Shown: piece by piece, positions 11,384 through 22,379 of the stretch
Position numbering within the stretch: position 1 is the stretch's first letter
How the letters are laid out: each line of letters starts with the position of its first letter
Assembly (NCBI GenBank): GCA_029532625.1
Contig: JARFXM010000011.1
Span: forward strand, 1,302,001 to 1,366,000
Length of the DNA: 64,000 nt
Origin: Lomentospora prolificans
Lineage: Eukaryota; Ascomycota; Sordariomycetes; Microascales; Microascaceae
Direction: 5' to 3'
Made by a program: the position numbers and the translations under genes
Notes under the pieces: model-generated
Seen by the model: the letters and a program-made list of their open reading frames with translations, nothing else
Database searches by the model: none
What the model was told of the DNA's origin: nothing

Positions 11384-14300
11384 TTACCAGCCAAGATCTG
11401 AACCAGCCACCCCAAGCCTAAGCGTATTGAGTGCATCCTCATACATCGCTGGACTGTGGTCGAGCAGCATACTTGTCCCAAACTTGGCTTCCATAAAGTG
11501 AGACTCCACGTCCTTGATATATTTTAGAATAGCTCTTTTCGCAGGCCGTCCAATATGGTCTTCGTCTGACCTGACGAAAGCGTCCCTCCTTAGAACGCGG
11601 GTACTTTCTATGCAGAATACCTCACCTGGAGGCAGAAGCTTCTCATGTATCATATTCGAGCGAAGCATTTTAAGAATAGAAAGGTCCCACTCATCATTCC
11701 GTGGCTTGGCGAAACTGCTCTGGTGGTACCACTTTTCAGCGAGGCGGCTTTGGAAAGATTTCCAGACTCGGCGCCCGATTTCCGCCTTCGCCGAGCTTTT
11801 ATCATTCTTGAAGGCTAGGGCCACCGCCTGAAGGTCGTGCAGTACTCCGAGAGACAGATATGGTACGAGATCGTTACCTTGCACTACTGTCGTTATGAGC
11901 CCTCGCGTACCTTTCCTAAGCGAGGGAGAAACGGTCCCTGGAGGGCCGTACGCGTATACATGTATGGGCCGTCCAGATGGTAGGCAAACATGTCCAGCGC
12001 CCGGATGTTTTTCGACGGCAGCACCTTGATGGAGTTGGGTGTGGGGCTCGGCTGATGTGACGAACCCGGTTCCGCGCGGGTTGGGCTCGCTCAACATGAT
12101 ACCGAGAAGCGCTGTCACCCCGCCACCTAGGGAATGGCCGCATAGCACGAGCCCGTAATCCTGAAACTCGTCTAGTGCTTCTTTCAGGGTTAAAAGAACC
12201 CTTCCGTCACCACCGTAGAGGAGACGCCTCGCAGATGCATGGATCCCTTTATGCACCTTGTACGCTTTGCCTCCCCACATGAGTTCATCGTAATCACACG
12301 TCATATCTGCAAGGACATCCTCAAATCCCAGGGTTCCGCGACAGGCAAGAACAACTGCCTTAGACTCATGGTCTAGTGATATATAATGGACAAGCGGCAC
12401 TCCGGTGTTGGTAGAACCCGTCGAGTCAGAACCCCCCTGAGTATCCACAAATGAAGTTAGAAGGATACTCTCCGCCTTAGACTCCGTATGATGAACGAAT
12501 GAACGAATATCGTGGTGTGTGCTGTCGAGCGCTGTCAATATGGGCATCTCCTTGGATATCCCAAGGTATTTCATGAAACTAGACCCGTAAGACGCAGTTG
12601 AGAATCTAACGTATCTCGTGATATTGCGAAGTATATGGAACCGAGGAAAAGTACCCTCTACCATACCTGTTTGGCGGAGGTGGTTGAGGACATCAGAGTT
12701 TCCGCATATACTACCTTTGTAGTATGAAGAGAGGACCAAGGATGTCTGAGACTCATTCGTTGCGTTGCTGTACAGGCTTGGGGTTTTCCTATGCCGTCTC
12801 AAACCTTGTGGGTGGGCCAAATGTGCAAGATCGGGATCCTCGACCTCAAAGATCGATGTGTTGGCTTGACCGCCAATATCACTTGCGGCCCAAATGGGTG
12901 AAGGTGGGTGGTAATTTTCTGTAGAGTGAATAGAATACGTGTCGGTAAGGGAAACAAGGGAATCATGACATCGTTCATGAATCGAGATATAGCTGGAACG
13001 TGACGGCGTGCGGCGGAGCACTGGTGAGTATTCGATATCTAGGGAACGATTCTTCCCATTGCCCCTGGTCCGACCGGAATCCGAATTCGTTATAGGTTTG
13101 GATCCTTGACGCGCGGGGAGTAGATGGGAAGATGGCACCCGATTTGGCGGGGGTCTTTCAACAGATGTCGTATCTCTACTCCAAAGGCTAGACAATGCAC
13201 TGCTCGATCCCATTTTAAATGCGTGCCGAAATGTGGATTTCTTCTCAGATGACTTCTCTGATCTTTTCGCAGACGTGGATTCTTTCTTGGGCTTGGGGGG
13301 TGGTTTTCTGTGGGCATCCATAAAAACAGAACGATCTGAAGGGGGATCGTCGGAAGAACGGGGGATAGTTGGCGGAAATGTGGCGGTTGTTCGGGACTGT
13401 CTGACGGGAGGCTTTAAGTCAACGGTGTGGGGTTGAGGAGCTGAAGCTCGACCCATGGATGGAGGTTCCGGAATCTGAGTTTTAGAGCGAGCCATCCTGG
13501 GGCGTTTTATGGATGACGCTGGACGGGGCTGGGGATGGGCCGCCCCAGGCTGAGCCGAGATGCGATTCGTCGCGCAAGGTATAGAACCTGTGGTGCATGA
13601 GTGAGATGGTGGAGGGCAGCTGTGAGTCTGGCATTGCCCGGCACGTTCTTCAAATTGACTTTCGGATGAGTGGTCCACTTTATAGCTGTCACATCGACGC
13701 ATAGTCGTAGTTTTCTGCGTGTTCCGGTCCATGCGATAAACGATACGGTACGTTGGTAGTGAATCTGAAGAAACCAGCTGTGTTCTTGGTAAAGTCTCTT
13801 TACTGTCGTCAGACACTAACTGCGTTTCCTCAACAATATGGACCCCAGGAGGTGGTGTGAGCATCGGAATCTCGGGACCGGTAATGTCAACCGTGATGGT
13901 CTTGGTCGTTCTCACAGATGTAGAGATAGCTGCTGATGCATGGGCGGGTAGGGACTGCATAATTTGCTTTCTAAGACGTATTTCCGGCATGTTCTCCTCG
14001 TCACAGCTCGAACCTTCATCTTCCCCTTCGCCAGTACTGCCATGCTGCCCTATCGAGTGCATTACTGCCGAATTGACCGGTGGCGATGTGTGTAAAACGA
14101 GATTAGGTTTATCGATAGGCGCATGGTCGCTGTCTTGGATATCAACTCTCTCTCCATCTCTCAGAACGACAACATCCCAGACAGTTTCCAGATGCCCCAG
14201 GCGTTCGTTCTCCAGGTTGACTGATTTGCGGCAAGAACGTTGAAGAATAGCCAGGGCACAGAGACCGATGACTAGATCAGTAACGCCAACCCTCTCGCCG

Positions 14301-14842
14301 TCAGCCCCAGTTGCTGGGTTTTGAAACTCGCGGCGAATGAGTGTGATGATACTGGCAATGGCGCGTGAGGAATCCGTAGAGCCAAAAAATTGATCTAGGG
14401 TAGAAAGGACGAGCTGGGACACCCCAGATGCGATCGAGAAGGTGCTTCCGGTTAGTTCAAATCCGGCAGCGGTCCAGAACACGGCTTTTGACATGGCACG
14501 ATGTAGATTAGCTAGGCTGGATTCAAGAATCGACTCCGTCTCGTCGCGCGAAAGCTCCGTCTTCGACCGGCTTAAGACTTGACTCCCGGCTCGGGAGAGG
14601 ATGCCCTCCACCATGCTGCGGCCTAACTCTAGGCTGGAAAGGCTTGCAAGCTTTGCTGCGTCGAATCCATACGAGCCTACTGTTGAGCTAGCTCGAATAG
14701 CGAGACAGGTTGTCCGGGTTGCCAAACTGACAGCCTGAGCGAAAGGTCGGGGGAGGACGGTCCGAGCAGGTTGGGGATTGGTTGCGGGTGCTGACACTGC
14801 TATTTGGAAGGACAGGCCTTCCGCCGCCGCATTGGTACCCAT
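11384..14842 (-). CDS. Lipase class 3, sn1-specific diacylglycerol lipase type
   Basis: A single frame of 1152 residues without a visible intron. The C-terminal third is an alpha/beta-hydrolase of the class 3 lipase family: the VVLACRGTLGFEDVLADMTCDY strand-turn region, then the nucleophile elbow GHSLGGG with Ser904, the acid candidate Asp991 in GNDLVPYLSLG, and a His candidate near 1096. Length and layout match the fungal sn1-specific diacylglycerol lipases, which hydrolyse diacylglycerol at membranes. The first roughly 250 residues are amphipathic/helical. Residues about 280-720 are low-complexity Ser/Pro/Arg-rich and probably disordered and phosphorylated. It is convergent with the GH43 gene. 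The catalytic Asp and His are tentative; the Ser is certain. Confidence 0.88.
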   Translation of the reverse strand: MGTNAAAEGLSFQIAVSAPATNPQPARTVLPRPFAQAVSLATRTTCLAIRASSTVGSYGFDAAKLASLSSLELGRSMVEGILSRAGSQVLSRSKTELSRDETESILESSLANLHRAMSKAVFWTAAGFELTGSTFSIASGVSQLVLSTLDQFFGSTDSSRAIASIITLIRREFQNPATGADGERVGVTDLVIGLCALAILQRSCRKSVNLENERLGHLETVWDVVVLRDGERVDIQDSDHAPIDKPNLVLHTSPPVNSAVMHSIGQHGSTGEGEDEGSSCDEENMPEIRLRKQIMQSLPAHASAAISTSVRTTKTITVDITGPEIPMLTPPPGVHIVEETQLVSDDSKETLPRTQLVSSDSLPTYRIVYRMDRNTQKTTTMRRCDSYKVDHSSESQFEERAGQCQTHSCPPPSHSCTTGSIPCATNRISAQPGAAHPQPRPASSIKRPRMARSKTQIPEPPSMGRASAPQPHTVDLKPPVRQSRTTATFPPTIPRSSDDPPSDRSVFMDAHRKPPPKPKKESTSAKRSEKSSEKKSTFRHAFKMGSSSALSSLWSRDTTSVERPPPNRVPSSHLLPARQGSKPITNSDSGRTRGNGKNRSLDIEYSPVLRRTPSRSSYISIHERCHDSLVSLTDTYSIHSTENYHPPSPIWAASDIGGQANTSIFEVEDPDLAHLAHPQGLRRHRKTPSLYSNATNESQTSLVLSSYYKGSICGNSDVLNHLRQTGMVEGTFPRFHILRNITRYVRFSTASYGSSFMKYLGISKEMPILTALDSTHHDIRSFVHHTESKAESILLTSFVDTQGGSDSTGSTNTGVPLVHYISLDHESKAVVLACRGTLGFEDVLADMTCDYDELMWGGKAYKVHKGIHASARRLLYGGDGRVLLTLKEALDEFQDYGLVLCGHSLGGGVTALLGIMLSEPNPRGTGFVTSAEPHTQLHQGAAVEKHPGAGHVCLPSGRPIHVYAYGPPGTVSPSLRKGTRGLITTVVQGNDLVPYLSLGVLHDLQAVALAFKNDKSSAKAEIGRRVWKSFQSRLAEKWYHQSSFAKPRNDEWDLSILKMLRSNMIHEKLLPPGEVFCIESTRVLRRDAFVRSDEDHIGRPAKRAILKYIKDVESHFMEAKFGTSMLLDHSPAMYEDALNTLRLGVAGSDLGW

Positions 14843-16524
14843 GGCTAATACGAGCCGAGGGCTGCAATATCTGTCGCCGAGTCAAATGGGAAGATGCCAA
14901 GTTGAGATCCGGGAAAAGAGGAAGAGAGGGGGGGGGGGGCGGACGCGCTGGAGGTAGAGACCGTGGGCGAATGCTGGTCAGCTACGTCCAGGAGCAGCGT
15001 TCATACTTTCGAAACGTGGCTAAGAATGTGGTCAATATTTGGGGCCACAAAGTGGCATGAGTAGAAGAGAAGCTGGGTGAAGCACAAACATGGGAAGCAA
15101 GCCCATCGAGGATGGACCAACGTGGCGAAAGTTGACGAATGGGGCTGTAAGTCTAGAGCCGAGGAGTCTAGAGGCCAGTAAACCTGCCCCGGGCATATAT
15201 TATAAGACGAGGCGGTCGCCTTCGTCAACGTACCAATGATGCGAACTAGGTGCCCAAATCCTCTCTTCCATGAAGAAGTCGGTATGCTCGGCGTAGAATT
15301 TGTAGGGTCCGCCTAGAGTAACTCGAGAGGAAGGTGTAGCCCTTTAAAGCATTTGCAGGGGCGGCCTGTTATCGAAACAGATTTCTCTTGATGTACTCGT
15401 GTACTCGCAACTCTCCCATCAAAATCTCGTCCTTAGGGGTTGAGTTTCATTGGCCCCCCTGGACGTGTACTGGTATTGTGCATTGCAGCTCTGTGCTGGT
15501 TTAATAGTGTCGTCTTCAAATTTGTTTGGAAGACCCGAGGCGTAGAGGGTGTGTGTCTTACAAGTGCGGAAGGTGTGTGTGGGGGCTGCATCCAGTCAGC
15601 CAGCACGCTACGTCCACATCCGTTGATGATGCTGTTGAGGATCCCGGTCTAACATGTGATTTCCCATCCCATGGAAACACCGAGGGGTTTAGCGTTAAGG
15701 ATATTCCCAGTATATATGTATCAAACGCATCAATATCAACACACACGCCTGTGAATAAGAGTTATTACTGGTTTTGTCATCTGAAGACTTAAATCCGAAT
15801 TCTGGTGGGCGAACCCTCAATCTGTGTTTTTGTCTGGTAGTGCTGAGAAAGTTCCCTTTGTTTCGTTCGCAGGCTAGCTTCACTAATACCACAGCCAAGC
15901 GGCGACCTCATACTCAGGAGTAGCCTCAGCTTTTTCTTGCGGAATCTCGGAAATTCAACCAATGATGATGGTGGGTTTAAAACTCCGCTCAGTGACCGAA
16001 CTGTTGCTTGAAATGTGAGAGAGAAGCATTAGGCAGTAGATGATGGCTGGAGCCGGCCTTTCAGAACGGGGCAGTTGTCTAATATCCTCGAGGACTACTT
16101 GGCCACTACCCACCGCTGCCCTGACAATTGTTTACCCCCAGTGTGTTATACAGCTGTTAAGCAGATGTATATCCCTTCGATTTGACCAGCTACCGTTGGT
16201 TCCGTAGCCTGGCGCCACCCTCTTTCAATGCAAAAAGATATGATATAGGATGGTACCTTTCCTTAAAAACCGAGGAATTAGGGGTGTAGCAATCCTCGAC
16301 ATTATCCGGTACCTCCTGACGTTAGTCAATCATGACTACTATGTCCCGAGTGTACTGGCATCGTCGAGCTCACAAAATTCAGTCTCATGGGCTAAATTTT
16401 GATTCTTTGACTGAAATAAGACAATTGCATAGTGCATCCTTGTCCATACCTTTATTTTTGACAGTGTCTGTGATGATTTACAGGTGCTGTTCCCCAACAG
16501 CATTGCCAGACAGCCCGCGTCTTT
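14843..16524. other. Intergenic region upstream of the lipase
   Basis: This is the lipase promoter (with a G homopolymer) followed by about 1.4 kb without recognisable coding sequence before the 3' end of the complex I gene. Confidence 0.5.
14928..14939 (+). repeat. G12 homopolymer
   Basis: Twelve consecutive G lie 85-97 bp upstream of the lipase start codon, with further G-rich sequence around them. A quadruplex-forming potential is possible. Confidence 0.85.
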
Positions 16525-17089
16525 CTATACACCTGTAGGCTTCACCAATCCCGTCACGGTCTCTTCTATTTGTTTGTCCGAAAGGCCTTCAAAGAACATG
16601 CATTAGTAAATTATTTGATTTGAGGCTAGAAACTAGCCAAAGACCAACATACCTTCCAAAGACTGAGTCTTCTCTTGGCCGAGCTCTATCCAGTTTGTTA
16701 GCTTTATTGGAATCTCTAATCGTGGCCAGGGGCCAGCCATGAGAATGCTGGGTTGGATGCTCATACCATATCGAGCGTACACACGTGGTAGGGTGCCCGT
16801 TCCTTCGCGAATCAAAATCGGTACATGGGGGTTGTTCTTCTTCATCGTTGGGTACGCTCTTGTGAGGAACGATCTGAAAAAGGCGCTTGTTAGTTCCGAG
16901 AGAATACGTAGACGAGAATATCCTTTGGACACATCGGCTCCTGGATTGCGTTCTCTTCGAGTGCTGGTCTACACTTAATGTGCATTACGGGAGATCGACC
17001 TACCGTACGGCGTTGCTGTGCTCGGAAGTTTGACAGAAAAGGAACCGCAGTTCCTTTACTGTCTTGGTGAATGCGTATCGACTAGACAT
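16525..17089 (-). CDS. NDUFA2: NADH:ubiquinone oxidoreductase subunit NDUFA2 (10.5 kDa, B8)
   Basis: Four exons (17089-17004, 16873-16767, 16685-16653, 16586-16525) encode 95 residues, the size usual for this accessory subunit of respiratory complex I, a thioredoxin-like fold on the matrix arm. The junctions reconstruct one continuous family sequence: RFLFCQTSEHSNAVRSFLTR, TMKKNNPHVPILIREG, RVYARYELGQEKTQSLE, GLSDKQIEETVTGLVK. Donors are GTAGGT, GTATGA and GTATGT. The last acceptor is an unusual GAAG, but no other AG restores the conserved LEGLSD. No single open frame covers the gene, so it is easily missed by ORF scanning. It is head-to-head with the pyruvate carrier gene. Confidence 0.9.
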
Positions 17090-17531
17090 GTTCGTTTTCT
17101 CTGCAATTCGAATGAGTCGCAAGGAGGACGCGCGGCCGTTGTTCCAGGAGCAGTTGTTCCCTGGGGATTGCCTAATGCCGCCGTGTAACCCGATTTTGCC
17201 ATGATTAAAAGAGCTAGCTGGTCGGATAATTATAAGTCCGAACCCACTGATGCCGCGACTCTGGAATGTGTTGTACAGTGCCAATGCTGAAAACCCTTGG
17301 AATGAAGCTCGTTTTAACTGTGACAAATCTCCGTTTCTTATCCCCGGCCCAACCAAAAACTCTCGATCTTCCGTTTGTCGGACCTCCAACCTCAACGATT
17401 GCAAACAGGCACAGTCAATCCGGGTCAAGCGCGCAGGACAGATAAAGAGGATTTCGATTTACCGACTGTCAATAAGTATCCCACAGTTCTCATCTGTATC
17501 CTGATTGTTTGGGGAAAGGCGTCACATCATT
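17090..17531. promoter_or_regulatory. Bidirectional promoter, NDUFA2 / MPC2
   Basis: The 442 bp between two divergent ATGs must hold both promoters. Both products are mitochondrial inner-membrane/matrix energy proteins, so shared control is plausible. No specific box was identified with confidence. Confidence 0.55.
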
Positions 17532-18301
17532 ATGTCTGCAACTCGGAGCTTCCTCAACGCTTCGCGGCCCCTCTTCCGCCAGCCCTTGTCGTCAGCCTGG
17601 AGAGCACGTGCGATCCCCTCGAGGAGTGTCAACATTAGGAACGGTCCTAATGGCGGTAGCAGACGATGGCAGAGCACCACTGCTGGCTCTCAGGCTCACG
17701 AGAGTTGGTTCAAGCGCATGTGGAACAGCCCTGTAGGCCTCAAGACTGTGCATTTCTGGTGAGTGGTCAGGTTTTTTGCTGTGGCACATTGACAGCCATC
17801 AGCCCTTTGAGCTATACTAACCGTCAAATGCAGGGCTCCCATCATGAAGGTAATTCTCTCGTGACGTCATTGGTATTGGAGTGGTTCGTCAATTCTTACA
17901 TTATTGTCTAGTGGGCCATCGTCATCGCCGGTATCTCTGATTTTGCCCGCCCCGTCGAGAAGCTGTCTTTCACCCAGAATCTCGCTTTGACGATGACAGG
18001 GTTGATCTGGACGCGATGGTGCCTCATCATCAAGCCTAGAAATATTTTGTAAGTTTCCCCATGGCTTATTATGGCCCCTAACTCGCAGCCTGGTAGCCCC
18101 GTAACACTCTTGTGTGTTGCTGTGGTTGAGGAGGTGAACACTTTAATAACGTATGTCGATAGGCTTGCTGCGGTTAATTTTTTCCTTGGATGTGTTGGTA
18201 CTGTCCAGATTACCAGAATAGCCATATACGAGCAGTCGAAGAAGAAGTCTCCTAAGCCTGTCGAAGACGTCAAGACCGATAGCAAAGAAACGAACGCATA
18301 G
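17532..18301 (+). CDS. MPC2: Mitochondrial pyruvate carrier subunit, MPC2/MPC3 type
   Basis: Four exons (17532-17758, 17834-17849, 17912-18048, 18163-18301) encode 172 residues. One exon is only 16 nt (encoding APIMK). MPC proteins form a heterodimer in the inner mitochondrial membrane that imports pyruvate. The core after the presequence-like N-terminus reads SPVGLKTVHFWAPIMKW, ISDFARPVEKLSFTQNLALT, GLIWTRWCLIIKPRNI and LLAAVNFFLGCVGTVQ, the family's signature segments. The Arg/Ser-rich first 60 residues look like a cleavable targeting sequence. The C-terminus is Lys-rich and soluble. Donors GTGAGT, GTAATT and GTAAGT are clear. An upstream in-frame ATG (17505) was rejected because the family starts at a basic presequence. 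Confidence 0.92.
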
Positions 18302-18738
18302 ATTGACTTGGTCCAAAACCGAAACGGGGTTCGCAGAAGTAACTCTTATAAACAGTGAGTGGTGGGTGCGAGCCGGAAAACCATGGGGTTACGGAGTGCG
18401 CATGGCGTACATGTCCAGGGTTCCATTACCCTCACACGTTACCAGCCATGAAAGTAATCTCTTGTTGGCTCCCTGACGATTTATCGGGCCCTATAAGTAT
18501 ATATAGTGGAGTATCACCTTGTTGGTCAGGGTCATCATTCTTTAGTCTTGGTATTCCCAACATTGCAAATTATGCGCAGCGCCTCTCATGGCTCATGGGT
18601 TCCAGCGGAGGGCGTCCTCATAAGGGCGCGCAATGTGTTGTGCCTCATGAAGTCCGTTTACCGTGATTTAACCGCGTTCATTATATGAGTACCTAGCAAG
18701 AGTTCATCTATAGAGCTGGACGCCTCCCGCTAGCTAGT
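18302..18738. other. 3' flank of MPC2
   Basis: Nothing recognisable; short frames only. It separates the intact gene from the polyketide synthase relic. Confidence 0.45.
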
Positions 18739-21700
18739 CTATGGAGTCGGTACATAGGCGGACACTTTGGCAGACTCCCAGATTCCAGCCAAGTCGACTT
18801 GATCACAGATGCTCTTCGAAGAATCTAAAACTTCGGACCTCTTAGGATCAGTTGCCTTAACTTGAGCATGCTCACTGCTAAGCCAAAGAAGGAAGAACTC
18901 TGGGAGTAGTTGACACTCTAAATTCTCGTACGTCTCTTGGTCCATACTATCACCCAGTATCAAATGATAACATGGAGCCTGCTATGTGTGAACTTGTCTC
19001 TCTCCACATTTAACGTATTGGCTATTCTTGATCGCTTCCATAGCTCGCTCGAAAATGCAGGGGTTCGAGCCCGACATGCTGTATTTGATCATAGGAAACG
19101 GTCCCATTTCTGTATTGTCAAAAATCCGTAATATTTCTTCCGTTAAACTCGCGCTGAGGCCGTCCTGGAGGATGGTTATAGACGGATACTTGTGTGCAAG
19201 AAGGGAGAGGAACTGCACAAGGTTATGAACACCAGCGAGTGATGTCTTGTCTCCACTCCATTTCTGGGGTCAAAGTTTGACGACTTGAGGCGGTGCCACT
19301 TCCTGTAATAGGGGATTCGAGGTTTTAAAGACGCATGTTTTCCAAGACGATGGACGGAATTCCTCCCCAGGAACTTGTGGTCATTGCAATAGTACTAGAA
19401 GCGCTATCCCTTCTTCAGTTGCGGTTGCGTAGCCTTCGATATCGACAAGGGCCTGATTCTCGAGAGTTGCTGAAATCCATACCTTCTCTATACTCACTAG
19501 GATCATTCCCATTAGTAGTAAAGAAAAGGGTGTCTGGACCATTGAATCCAATATCGCGGGATGGCCGAGATGGGGATGCTCGAACCCACGGGGCGTTGTG
19601 CTTTTTGTATCCGGCGCGCGAACTGTGAAAAGGCAGCCGCAACTACTTCTCTTCTTTGGTGGTGTGGTGTGGTTCTCAGAGACACATGTTACGAAATGTT
19701 GGGCCATATTCTAGGCCTTTCCTCTCCATAGCTGCCCAGAGCTTGCATGGAAGCACGACGTTCGTACAGGATATTTGGAGAGACTTTTGCTCTGCATCGC
19801 ATCAATAGAGCCCTTGTTTCGAAGCAATAGACTCGTGACCGAGAGCAGATATGTCCTATGGCGTTTCTCTCCCAATCGCTCTTAGTAGTCTTACTGTGAA
19901 TCTCAAATGAGTGGTCGCCAGTGTCCGCTCAAGTTTGTCAAAATCATGTTGACTTCCAGTCCGTGATCATCTTCGGGTATTAACAACGGATTTTGAATCT
20001 CGAATCCGGTGATATACCCGCCGCGGACATGCTTGATATTCTGAATAAGTCGGATGAAGCCCTCAACTAGCATGGCAATGACTCCAGGGGTAAGATAGAG
20101 GATGTGTTATTGACTGCGGCGATCCTTTATCCACGGATTCTCCGAGACTCGGAGGAAATGGCGCCATACCGATTGAAAGGTGTTTGAGCCAGGCATTCAG
20201 ATACCCACAAGATCTTTGCGTGGATCATGTCGGCACCGATGAGATGTAGCCAAATGGGACTCATGCCAAAAACGCCCTCAATGGTCTCAAGGGAAGGGGG
20301 GAACGTTATGGAGATGCCTGGAGTGTGTAGATACGCCGAAAGACCTCAACTCATGCAATCCGTTGACGCTTGGTCTTAAATTTAGCCAGAGTTTTGCTTT
20401 TTTGACATACTTATTGTCAAGTTTATCGACGCTGACCGGCAATCCAAGAGACCAACATGTGCCCGAGGTTTCCAAGAGTGCATGGGTTGAGGCAACGCCC
20501 TTTTTGATTATAGACACATAAGAAGGGAGAGGCACTCTGTCGTATAATTCGCGGAGACAGCTGTGGATAGGCATCCGTAATGAACCATAAGGACCGATCT
20601 CAAGGAATGCGTCTAGGGATTCGTTGTTCGTAGACACGAGGGCTTGCATTGCTGCGATGCTGCGTTGGAATGGACCTGGCTGTCTCAGGTTCGTCACTCA
20701 GTACATTCGATCGAGTTCAGCAGGGAATACGATACGGCCGAACCCGAGGAGAACATCAGACTGCGTTTAGGGGGAGGCTTTTTAGGAGTTAAATTCCCTA
20801 GCGCATGGAGGTATTCATCGGTTATTATATCTGTATGCCGTGAGTGATACGCACCGGGTATATCGAGGATCTTGTAGAACTCTTTCTATCCTTTATGTCG
20901 GCTGCAACAGGTTCGATGGCGCTTCGACTCCCAGACAAAGTCACAGAGTTGGGGCCATTGAGACAGGGAACTTCGAAAAGCATTTGTGTGCTCTGAATAT
21001 ATTCTCTCGAGTCTTGAGGGGACATTCCCACAACGATAATGCCGCCTTTGACGGGGTAATGCCTTTCAGCAAGTTTGTTTATACTGAAGCCCTTGTAGTA
21101 CGCAATCTCCCCAACGCCTGTTTGCAGTTGGTGATAAGGGGGTCGTATGCGGCTGCGATTACACCAGAGGAGTGACCCATGACATCGTCCGGGAGCACTG
21201 AATCATTCAAGCAAGTCAATCAGGGCAAGTTGAATGGCGGCGATGATAGGCTGCGATAATCTTGGGGGGCTTAATGTGGCTCTCTCCCTCACACTTTGCC
21301 AATTCGTCGAAGAGATCAAATGGGCTGTGTAGACAAGATTTGAGAAATTCGTTGGATATCTCCAGGCTTTTTCGTAACTCCTGGAAACAGAGAAGGTCAA
21401 TTCCCATGCGGGACAAAGCACCGCCTTGACCGCTAAGGACAAAGCAGATCCTTTTCTCGCCAGATCAAACTTCGCTCAGTTCTTGGATGGTTGTCGAAAC
21501 AAGCTCGTTGGCAATGTCATCTGTAGCTGTAGAACTTGCAACGAAAAATGGCCGCCACCTGTAGTTCGGGCGCTTATATGTCAAGGTATATGAGAGATGA
21601 GATATTACCGGCTAACAGATATGTAGGTTGCTTTTGTTTCGGGAAATATTCTCCATATTGGGAAGTGAGTTTGGTGAAGTCTTTTTTGTCGACAACCGAT

Positions 21701-21960
21701 ATGGGGAATATCAGAGGGTAATGCACTGCGCGGGAATCGTATTCAGCTGTGGATATAGGTCTGGTGTGGGGGATGTAGTTTGTCTCGTTGACATACTCAG
21801 ATCGTCTTCGTTACCAGGTGCCTAGTTTATGCAGCAATGGCTGGTGTTTAGGTTACGTTCAGTCAAGTACCATCCTGCTTCGTCTAGGAAAACATGGACA
21901 TTGGTGCCTCCGAAGCCAAAGCTGTTGACGCTTACTCGCCGTGGCCCATGGGAGCCTCAT
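18739..21960 (-). pseudogene. Decayed highly reducing polyketide synthase (KS end, AT, DH, cMT)
   Basis: Pieces of an iterative type I polyketide synthase appear in the correct order on the minus strand, in shifting frames with many stops. The KS C-terminus is at about 21960-21895 (SVNSFGFGGTNVHV). The linker and AT start at about 21570-21360 (CFVLSGQGG, RMGIDLLCFQELRKSLEIS). The AT nucleophile motif GHSSG is readable at 21177-21163, with the AT rest to about 20290 (YYKGFSINKLAERHYP, FLEIGPYGSLRMPI). The DH runs at about 20240-19910 (VWRHFLRVSENPWIKD, with an in-frame stop just before and Arg where the catalytic His belongs). The methyltransferase is at about 19220-18980 (LLAHKYPSITIL, CIFERAMEAIKNSQYVK). 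Most of the KS and the ER-KR-ACP end are missing or unreadable. The architecture fits a highly reducing PKS. It is not functional. Confidence 0.8.
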
Positions 21961-22379
21961 GCTTCAAGATAGACTCTCATCTTTTGACGGCGAAACTCAT
22001 GGGGCAACGAAGCACAAGGAAATCATGAGGTATCGGAGGTGGGCTCGCAGGATTTCCCCGCCGTCTCGTATCGATTATAGGGAGTTATGATCCATTAGTC
22101 GTCTACGCTTGCTCATCTCCAAGGAATGACGTGCCACTGACTGCCTCATCCTGGAACATGCCAAATGCTACCTGATCTGTAGTCAGCTAGCGTTCAATGC
22201 CTGGGGATGAGGTTGGTGAACCTAACCAACTATGCTGATCGCCCTGTAGCAAGCATGCTAGATCGGCTAGGCCAGCCGCGCGGCTCAGGGGAGTTGAGCA
22301 GTGGTTTACCACTGAGGGATGGTCCTCACCAAGGCGTGTGGGGTAATATTAAATATCTGGTAAGAATATCGGATGCAAT

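Noticed and set aside
19560..19625. tRNA-like pieces: A-box-like TGGCCGAGATGG on plus and B-box-like GGGTTCGAGC on minus
   Set aside because: The two boxes lie on opposite strands, and neither strand folds into a cloverleaf with acceptor and anticodon arms. It also lies near the PKS relic. Treated as chance or as a tiny fragment.
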